Below are positions 56,434-64,000 of a stretch of DNA of 64,000 bases, one piece after another. A model generated the notes under the pieces. It was given only the letters and a program-made list of their open reading frames with translations, did not search any database and had not been told where the DNA came from. Source of the stretch: Undaria pinnatifida (Eukaryota; Sar; Phaeophyceae; Laminariales; Alariaceae); contig JABAKD010000036.1 in the NCBI GenBank assembly GCA_012845835.1, forward strand, positions 1,894,001-1,958,000, written 5' to 3'. The translations under genes were made by a program, and so were the position numbers. How positions within the stretch are numbered: position 1 is the stretch's first letter; each line of letters opens with the position of its first letter.

Positions 56434-57908
56434 GTAAGCCTTGTCTGCTATGCACCTAATGGTCGAACGATGGAAGCACACGGGGGGTAGTCAGAGGGTA
56501 GAAACGGATTTGTTAAGCTTGATCCGCCGTACATCTAATGGTAGAAGGCAAGTGGACATATGCCGAGAACGGAGGGTGGAGCAAGGGCGTACGATGGATT
56601 TGATCGATGCTAAGACGGAACCATTGATAGGTGTAGGAAGGAGTTGGACATCGTTCATTGGATTCTGTTTTTGGTTTTCCTTTGTTTTGTACATATTCCT
56701 TCTGACAAATGTTTTGAGTGATCGACGCCGAAGCTCGTGCCAAACACTGTCGGATGGAAACGTAAAAGGGCGGAAACGCGGGGGCGACTCTTACGTTTTA
56801 TCGGCCATATACACCTGCTGGTAGAGCGGTGGGAAAACAGGGAGACCATGAAAGGTTGACCAATTTCCCGCGTCCAAATGTATACCATACGACAATACGT
56901 TAAAGTAATTTCGCCTCAAAAGATGAGTGGAGTGCCAAAAGGGTTAATAGCATACCCCTTAAGTTTTGTCGGCCGTACAACTAGTGGCAGAAAGGTGGAA
57001 CATCAGGGCGGAAAACAGAGGTTATACACGCCTCTGCTAAAAATCGCCCGTCAAGACCCCAACAGTGTTAACGCGAGCTTCTTCGTACCACCGATGCCGC
57101 AAGACGAGACGCAACTAAATGTTCTAGCTATTGATAGTCAATTCATAACTAGTCGGTTACTTAACCCTACGTAGTCACAAATTCAACGCCGTAAAAATCG
57201 CCCTCTATCCCGCACCAAGAAAATAGGTGTTATGTAATACCTGGTATGTTGTATGGAATAAACGTAGTGAGCGCCCACATGTTGGAGGTGTTTCTGTTTG
57301 AAGTGGGGACGACGCTCCGTCTCGATTGGGATGCGTGGTCAATGTTGACATGACTAAGACTAGCAACAACGAGTACGCCCTCTCCCCCCCAAAAAGCAAT
57401 AATTGTATTCTTACCGCCGATACCGCAAGAAGACGAGAGCCTCCCCCTGCCCGCCCAACCGGAGCGCATCCTACTTCGCCATCGCATCACCAGCATCACC
57501 GCTCTTGCTGCTACCAGTGGCACCAACGTTTGGCATCACTATCCACACTGCTGAGTACGACAGTATCGCTTGCAGACGTAGTTCCTTCTGCTGCTGCCGC
57601 TACTGCCGCTACTGCTGTGGCTTGAACATCGAAAACGCATACGCCTGTCGCCTCGTCACCAAGACCTTGGTTCTCGAGGGCAGATCTCCCGTACCCGAAG
57701 AAGAGGCCCCAGGTACCGGCGACGTGGAGACAGCGTCCTCTTCTTACCGCCGACGCCGCCGTAAGACAAGAGGTCGCCTGTCGCCCGCACACGTCCACGA
57801 CCAGCGGAACCGGGGCCACCGGCGGGGCGACAACCGCAATGGCAGGAGCTCTGCCATCGGTAATCCTTTCAAGCACGCTAGCGGAACGAGAAGGGCTCGT
57901 CCAGCAAC
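56434..57908. other. Conserved flank between satellite and VDP gene (copy B)
   Basis: Counterpart of 13490-14957. Here a + strand frame (57403-57912) and a long minus frame (57511-58305) are both open where copy A is broken. Their conflict and the lack of motifs argue against either being a gene. Confidence 0.45.
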
Positions 57909-58906
57909 CTAATCTGCCATCGCAGCCGCAATCGCAGCTGCTGCGCGTGCCGTGAGTACGGTGGGCACGAAGACGTGTTCTCTCACCGGCATGACCGGGT
58001 TCGGGTCCACCGCGTCCAACGGGTCCACCGGGTCCACCGGGTCCACCGGGTCCACCGCGTCCAACGGGTCCACCGGGTCCACCGGGCCCACCGGGTCCAC
58101 CGGGTCCACCGGGTCCACCGGGTCCACCGGGTCCACCGGGTTCACCGGGTCCACCGGGTCCACCGGGTCCATCGGCGGGGCGTTCGCCGGCTGTAGCGGT
58201 AGGCCCAGCGCCGGCATCCCTTCCGGCGAATACCGCGGGTAGATATCCTCCTCTGACGGCGCAGGCGAAGCACCCGGTGCGTCCTCGGGGGCAACGATTG
58301 GCCACCTTGCAGATGCATTATCGGCGGGGGAATTCGACGGCAGCTCCGGCTCCGGCTGCAGCTCCGCTTCCTCTCCGCGGTAGTCTCCAATTGGTCCCGG
58401 GTTATCACGGAGGTTGCGCATAGCCTGGCGAGATCGGGCCATGGCTGCCTGCGCCTCCTCCACACGGGCGTCCTCCACACGGGCGTCCTCCACACGGGCG
58501 TCCTCCACACGGGCGTCTTCCATACTGGCGTCGAGGTAGGCGCCGACGAACCGATCAAAGTCTGGGCCATGCTGTGCCTGGTGATGGGTGGAAGTATGGG
58601 GCGAGCAGATCAGTGCGGTGTGCCCAGTCGTGGGAAAGGTGCGTTCGGGGGCATTTGTTGTTGTTATTTTGCACTTACATACAAACCTTCTCGGCGGCTG
58701 AAAAGCCGGCTTGTCGAACGCTTGCCCACATTAAAATCAGGTACGAAAATCAGATCGCCGCCGGGGTCAGATCGCGCGGTGTCGAGGAGCCGCGGGCTCA
58801 GCCGGTAGGCCCGCCCGGCGGAGGGGCCGTCGGCCGCGCCCGTGGGATTGCCGCTTGCGTGGAGCCCCGACGGCTCGAAGTCGGGGCTGAAACCTGAGGC
58901 GTTTCC
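57909..58906 (-). CDS. Candidate spliced gene with (Val-Asp-Pro)n tract, copy B
   Basis: Same structure as the copy-A gene: a 5' exon open from 58906 to 58679, GTAAGT at 58678-58673, a 101-bp phase-0 intron, an acceptor CAG at 58580-58578, and a 3' exon 58577-57909 (222 codons plus TAG). The 5' exon reads [18 protein letters not shown] (copy A has His for the first Pro). The VDP tract has about 17 units with VNP, VGP and LDAVDP variants. The EDARV repeats are kept. No ATG is seen in the 5' exon, and the in-frame TGA (58907-58909) is also present here. Confidence 0.45.
58000..58172. repeat. 9-bp minisatellite (TCCACCGGG)n, about 17 units (copy B)
   Basis: Same nonamer as in copy A, with more variant units (GCGTCCAAC, CCCACCGGG, TTCACCGGG) and 63 bp shorter. 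Confidence 0.95.
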
Positions 58907-59028
58907 TCACCGGGCGCAGGGCCTCAAGAGCAGCAGGAACTTTGCCAGTTGCATCGAGAGAACAGCGGGCATCTTTGCCGAGCTGAAGCTGTATCAAATG
59001 CAAGAAGCATCACAATTAATTTGGATTA

Positions 59029-59736
59029 TTGCAGGCATCCCCGATTCGAGCCAAGAGAGACTCATGCCATATTATGGTACACGTAAAGCCCCTGTTCGGT
59101 GGCCGTATCGCACCAAACAGGCGCTTACTGACGGCTAAGACCAGTCAACAATTCGATAGGCAGAATTTCATATCCGACGGAGAACGTAGAGAGCGAGCAT
59201 TAATAGCCAATGTGATTGTGGACAACCTCTCCAAACAACCCACGCAGCCCGATATCATCTCCGAAATGGCCGAGTCTTGCACCGAAATCCTTCTCGATTC
59301 AGCAGAGGCAGAGGTACCACCCGCGCCACGTCGCAACCCAAAGCTCGGGTGGTGCGAGTCTGCGGAAACGTTAGCCGCCCTTAGTAAAACATGGGACGCA
59401 AGGGACAAAGCGCGACGACGCCTGCGTACTAAACCCAGAGAGAAAATGGCGTGGAAAATGTTGAAGACGACTTGCGCATACCTGCTGAAGGTGGTAGACG
59501 CAAGGGTACACCGGTACCGTAAAGAGTATGTTGCTCAAACGGAGAGATTGCTCGCCGACAACGACCAGCGGGGTTTCTATAAGCTCTTCAAATGCACGGC
59601 CGGATTGAAAGGTCAAAAGGCGAGAAGTGAGCAGTTCATCGTGCCCGAGGACAGCATGGTGCTGCGGGAGAAGGTGCACGTTCCCGAACGGTGGGCGGAG
59701 TTTTTCCACACCCTCCTGAACAATGAAATCGCCTAA
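59029..59736 (+). pseudogene. LINE-2 endonuclease end and linker (copy B)
   Basis: One open frame of 235 codons spanning the endonuclease remnant (SCHIMV), GGRIAPNRR and the linker (LGWCESAETLAALSKTWDAR, GFYKLFKCTAGLKGQK), ending in TAA just before the segment KWKAVGPDSNPAELLK in another frame. Confidence 0.7.
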
Positions 59737-59979
59737 ACTTGACCCCACGGTCAGCACCCTATCTATTCCCACGACGACCGTTCGCCTTATTGCTTGGCGA
59801 CGAACTAGCCATGGACGAGATGACGGGAGCAATTCGGAGCATGCCGAAGTGGAAAGCGGTGGGACCAGACTCCAATCCGGCGGAGTTACTGAAAGTCGAC
59901 AACCTTAAATCCATCCGATGATTTCATAACCTGCTCGTCAACATGTGCAGAACAGGACAAGTTCCCCAGAAATGGGAAC

Positions 59980-61220
59980 ATGCAACCATCAAGATCCTTC
60001 ACAAAACACCGTTCTGATTGCAACATTTACACGGGGATTTCGCGTGTTGCTTATGCACGCAAAATGCCGTTGAAAACAAACGTCGCATCCCGCCTCGGCA
60101 ACCACTGCGAGGATGCGGAAATACATCCCAAGGAAAGTGCGTCTTTCGCCCCGCACGAATCAACATTCGACGTATTGTTTGTCGTTCACCGATTGCAAGA
60201 ACTCGGGCAAGCTAGGAAAAGCCCCCTGTACATGTGCTTTATCAACCTCCACAGAGCATATAACTCCGTCGACCGAGAATTGTTGTGGGTGGTGCTCGCA
60301 CGTTCTAGAGTACCAAAGAAGACGGTGACCGTTATCAACCAGTTCCACGATGGTATGCAAGCTCGCCTGCGCACTGATGACTGTGGGTACTCGGAATGGC
60401 TCGAGGTCACCCAAGGGTTGCGGCAAAAGCATGTGCTATCGCCGCCTCTTTTCAATGTATTTTTCGCCGCTGCGATACATGCCGTGCTAGTATGCTCCAG
60501 TGAGAACCCAGGCATTCTAAGGGATTTGGTTCACCTGGATGACGGGGTGGGGGGGAACGCTGAGCCACTAGATGGTGTACGAAGCGCGGTCTGGGGTGTA
60601 CTTTACGCCGACGATGCAGGCATTGTCTCCAAGGCAGCAGCAGACCTTGCGAAGATAATGACGGTCGTTATGAACGTCTTCGTAACAGCGGGTCTCACGG
60701 TGTTGGATAGGAAGGCGGAAACCGTGCTGCAGCGGAAACCGAACCAGAAACCCCTTACCTCGCCGCTCGCCATCAAAGTAGTAGGCCAAAGGTATAATCA
60801 GATAGTGCAGTTTTTGTACCTGGGCGGCCTTTCAACGAGACCGGCGACGTTATGCCAGAGATCAAACGACGAGTCCGATTCGCGTGGGCATGCTTCCATC
60901 GGTTCAAGCTAGAGCTGTACGATATGGAGATTGCTTCGTTCACGCTGAACGTGCGCATGCTAAAGTCCGAGATGATGGAGACGCTGCTGTGTGGTTGTGT
61001 GGCGTGGACTCTCGGCGTGGAGCACTTCGCTGTGCTCCACGGCGCGCACCGTAAGCTCCTCCTTTGGATCATTGGCTTCAATCGCCGACAAAGCACCGAC
61101 CACTGCATACCGTATGCCAAGGCCCTCAAGAAGGCACAATGCGCCATCATTGAGACGACTATCCACAAACGGCTTCTCGTTTTAGCGGGGCCGTACAGCG
61201 GGCAAACCGTGAGCGACTAA
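59980..61220 (+). pseudogene. LINE-2 reverse transcriptase, inactive (copy B)
   Basis: RT core (59980-60912) and C-terminal part (60852-61220) in two frames. Motif A reads MCFINLHRAYNSVDR, with Asn for the catalytic Asp as in copy A. Motif B is GLRQKHVLSPPLFN. Motif C is an intact LYADDAG, unlike copy A. The motif-A change therefore came before the block duplication and the YADD-to-YAHD change after it. Confidence 0.85.
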
Positions 61221-61413
61221 CCCGGCGGGTGATGTTCGGGACGATGGCCGGTGGCGAGAACCCGGGACCGGGTTGGCCCGGAAAGACATGGAGCCGGTGC
61301 CTGGTGGACGACATCGCGATGTTTAGAGCCAAAGAAAGATCGACGGAAACATCCCCTTTGTTGTTCGGGGTAGAGACGGCGCTATGGCCCAAGGCGGCTA
61401 AGCAGGCTCGCAA

Positions 61414-61866
61414 GTGGTGACGGGGGCTCGTCAAAGCCGCCGATGGTTTCATGGCGAGGTGGCACAGAACCGTGGCGGAAAGAGCTGGTTGTGGCATGCA
61501 AACGAGGACGTTAAAAGCAAAAGCGAGAAGAAGAAGGGAGGGGGAGGGGCGGTGGGGGGCAACCGTACTGATGCCGTTGTCGATGACAACCGGAAAACGG
61601 CTGGCAGATCATGTAGCAAGGCACCAATGTTACTATTAATAGCATATGGAACCTGTGCTATCTATTTACTGCCCTCGAATTTGATTTCGATTTCGAGAGA
61701 GTTTAACTTTTTTCTTTTGCTGTGGTTCGGCTTTGTGTTTACTTGTCTTCTTTTGTTTGGCCTTGGTGGGGCGACAGCGGCAGCACCGAAATCGGAGGCC
61801 GCTGTCGACCGGAATAGGAATGAGGGGGCAGACCGTGTGGATAGCCTGCAGGCTCGTCTAGAGTAA
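61414..61866 (+). other. Open frame across the LINE-2 3' tail (copy B)
   Basis: 150 codons. Same hydrophobic segment FFLLLWFGFVFTCLLLFG as in copy A; ends DSLQARLE after a 2-bp difference changes the terminus. Confidence 0.3.
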
Positions 61867-62410
61867 CAAAGAGCTGGAAAACTATGCTGCTCATGCTTCC
61901 CCTCTTCGCTTTGATACTGATGCACCGCACTCGTCCAAAGCCTACGTGGCAAATAAGCGAGAAGACTTCCACGAAAGAGCAAGTTCGTTAGTTTCGTCTT
62001 GTTTCATTGCGTCTTGCTGAACGTGTGCATCTGTTTATATTCCATTCCTGGAGTCTTTATTTTTTGTTGTTGCTGGTTTTTATTTTGATTTATTTTATTA
62101 CTTCGTAGTTTCTTCTTTGGGTTGCTTTTTTCTGTGTTATTCATACACGGCTCACTGACATTTCCTGCGCTTTCCCATGTCCCATTGCGGTTATTTGTTT
62201 TGGTTTTTCTGTTTCACAGTCTGTGATCGCAGAATTTGTATCTCTCTTGGATGAAGAATCGGGATGTTGAACACTGGGTGTTCTACTGATGACGTTCGGT
62301 AGAAAGAACCGATTTAATATGAAGACAACAGACATTACAGTACAGGAGGCCTTCCAAAAACAGGGCAACACGAAAGCCAGGTTGAGATTTACAACAAAAT
62401 ATGAGATCCG

Positions 62411-62510
62411 GGAGCTGTTATACTGAAGTTTGTATAGCACACCCTTTCTCGCTTAAGAAACGCAGCCTGGGTCAGTATTCCTGAATCTTAGTTGGTGTCC
62501 TGTACTGCGG
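62411..62510 (+). repeat. Dispersed TGTTATACTG repeat, copy 4
   Basis: Copy-B counterpart of 19522-19620. Confidence 0.7.
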
Positions 62511-62895
62511 TATGTGAACTTCAACTTTGGAACGGCTGTCCGAAAACACGAAAATACTTGAAACACGCACCACGAGAAGAGCGAAGCTGGAAGAAGGTAC
62601 GTATGAAGCTGCTTTTGGAAGCACCGGGCTGCCTAGAACACGACACACGGCACAACACTATCCCCCCCTGCTCTGCGCGGCAGCGACATCAGTATTAACA
62701 GTGGAAACGCGACGATGCTGGTTTCCGGCTGTTGGGGGGGTAGTAGCTATCATGATGTCCAATGAGCTTTTCGGCTTTGATGAAACCACCTTGCAATATC
62801 CCAGCCAACGGTGAGTAGGTTTGTAGAGATGAACAAAAACATTATTTGCCGACCACTGGGGTGGTTAGGAAACAACACATGAGACAAAACCAAGC

Positions 62896-62932
62896 CCGAC
62901 CCGGTTGATGGGGCGGCGGCTGACCGGGTCGG
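62896..62932. other. Perfect 10-bp stem hairpin (copy B)
   Basis: CCGACCCGGT and ACCGGGTCGG, identical to copy A; one loop base differs. Confidence 0.7.
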
Positions 62933-63114
62933 CGGCCCGAGTAGTAGAACGCGATGCTGCTGCTGTTCAGTTGTGGCGAGCCCTGTGGCTGTCGTGATCT
63001 CTACAAACGCACTGGCGTTGTATTTCCCCCTAACAACCACGACCAAAAAAGCATTTGTATTTGTGTCTCCCGCCTATATTTTCTAGCCATCAACCCCTTC
63101 ACTCCTTCCGGGAG

Positions 63115-63142
63115 CATGTGTGCCGGCGACAGCCGGCACATG
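63115..63142. other. GC-rich hairpin (copy B)
   Basis: CATGTGTGCCGGC, loop GACA, GCCGGCACATG. The stem re-pairs at its base after a TG bulge. Confidence 0.65.
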
Positions 63143-63429
63143 CGGAGCCTTGTTACTATCACTATGGCCATTTTAGTGTTTCATCTTTCAACTCCATCTT
63201 TCATCTGAGGATGTACAGCATGATTGTCAACGTTGATCGCTCGTAGATATCCCCAAAACAAAAAAGTAAAGGAAAACCAAACAAAAGGAAGCATATGCAC
63301 AAAGTCTACAACCCCTCCGTACCCAGACAGCAGATGAACCGCAAACAAAACCAGGCAAGGAATCAAACGCACAATTTTTAGCAACCTTTTGTGCCCAGTT
63401 CCAGCCAGCATCGACCTAATTCGTCGAAG

Positions 63430-64000
63430 CTAGGCCAAGCCTTTAGACAATACTGCACTCGCTTGCGTTTGGGGTACCTGTTCTGCGTCCAGACCAAGGT
63501 GTGCCTCAATATCTTCCACCTCCAGACCGACGAGTTCCGCCACCTCATCCAGGTCTAGATCGCTTTCGTCCGGCCCCTCTTCGAGGTCAAGACCTGCGTC
63601 GTCCTCCGCCTCTTCCTCCGCCTCTTCGGGGTCTGAATCACGTTCTTCCGCTGGCCCCTCTCCTAGGTCTAGGCCCATGGCGTGGACAACCTGTGCCAGG
63701 TCAAGGCCAAGGTCTTCGGCCGCCTGTGCGATGGCGAGACCAAACCCTTCTGCCACCTGTTCGACGGCCAGGTCGCCGTCTTCCTGCCCCTCTGCCACAG
63801 GCAGGTCAACCTCTTGCGGCACAGGTTGGAGTCGCCGTTGGAAGGGGACCCTCTCGGGTTGGCATGCTTCATTCTTCTGCTGGCCAACACAAAACAGCCG
63901 ACGATGTAAGTAGGGGATGCAGCGGGGGAGGGAGAAGCATCGGATGGTAGGGCCTGAAGAGAGGAAAATGTTCGCGCAACTTTGTTGCTTCTGTTGATTA
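63430..64000 (-). CDS. Open frame of 11-residue acidic repeats (copy B), cut by window end
   Basis: Counterpart of the frame at 20550-21200. The repeat half is nearly unchanged (one Gly to Arg, one Glu to Asp and one Pro to Thr change). The basic Cys-containing part stays open upstream (RCIPYLHRRLFC). The first in-frame ATG is not reached before the window edge. Confidence 0.35.
   Translation of the reverse strand, partial: NQQKQQSCANIFLSSGPTIRCFSLPRCIPYLHRRLFCVGQQKNEACQPERVPFQRRLQPVPQEVDLPVAEGQEDGDLAVEQVAEGFGLAIAQAAEDLGLDLAQVVHAMGLDLGEGPAEERDSDPEEAEEEAEDDAGLDLEEGPDESDLDLDEVAELVGLEVEDIEAHLGLDAEQVPQTQASAVLSKGLA

Larger units (their letters stand above)
59029..61645 (+). mobile_element. Degenerate, 5'-truncated LINE-2, copy B
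   Basis: Counterpart of 16141-18760, with truncation point and frameshifts in common. The frame from 59029 shows the endonuclease end most clearly: KRDSCHIMV aligns with ENAESDHNLV of LINE-1, with Cys replacing the catalytic Asp. Confidence 0.8.
61650..63190. other. Conserved non-coding stretch after LINE-2 (copy B)
   Basis: Counterpart of 18760-20300, including the TGTTATACTG repeat (62411-62510) and both hairpins. Confidence 0.5.
50480..64000 (+). other. 13-kb duplicated block, copy B (cut by window end)
   Basis: Direct repeat of 8100-21120 with the same order of parts. Differences from copy A: an extra segment at 53664-54412, nine instead of ten satellite monomers, seven fewer VDP units, and an intact YADD box in LINE-2. 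The right end lies beyond the window. Confidence 0.85.

Noticed and set aside
1-64000. tRNA and rRNA genes
   Set aside because: I looked for conserved B-box-like and rRNA-core words by eye and found none; a tRNA covariance-model scan would settle it.

Overview
The window is nuclear DNA of a eukaryote with a gene-poor, repeat-rich genome. The evidence is spliceable GT..AG introns, LINE-type retrotransposons, satellite and minisatellite arrays, many microsatellites and no operon-like packing. No lineage-specific marker gene is visible. Long intergenic distances, a 760-bp intron in a tiny gene and abundant GTA/CAG microsatellites would fit a brown alga or another large-genome stramenopile, but that assignment is a low-confidence guess.

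Layout. 1-1394: no gene. 1395-4740: a degenerate LINE (LINE-1 here) on the + strand with recognisable endonuclease and reverse transcriptase, running into a 1.3-kb almost pure G/A tract (4741-6031). 8100-21239 and 50480-64000 (cut by the window end): two direct copies of one block of at least 13 kb. In order, each copy holds old diverged repeats with a recurring palindrome, a 237-bp satellite array, a minus-strand spliced candidate gene with a (Val-Asp-Pro)n tract, a second dead LINE (LINE-2 here) on the + strand, a non-coding stretch with two stable hairpins, and a minus-strand frame of 11-residue repeats. Identity between copies is visibly lower at the left end and about 95% or more to the right.

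21240-50480, between the copies, is mostly intergenic. Its one convincing host gene is a two-exon RING-finger gene on the minus strand (22926-24021) whose C3HC4 domain is completed exactly by splicing. The rest is dispersed short repeats, a MITE-like element, microsatellites and two nearly identical 527-bp foldback elements built from the same 33-bp/11-residue repeat found in the 13-kb blocks.

Nothing here works as a pathway. The biology is the RING gene plus the behaviour of repeats: duplication of a composite block, inverted amplification of a 33-bp repeat, and an unusually frequent 9-bp motif TACC(A/T)GGTA (14 sites against about 0.5 expected by chance).
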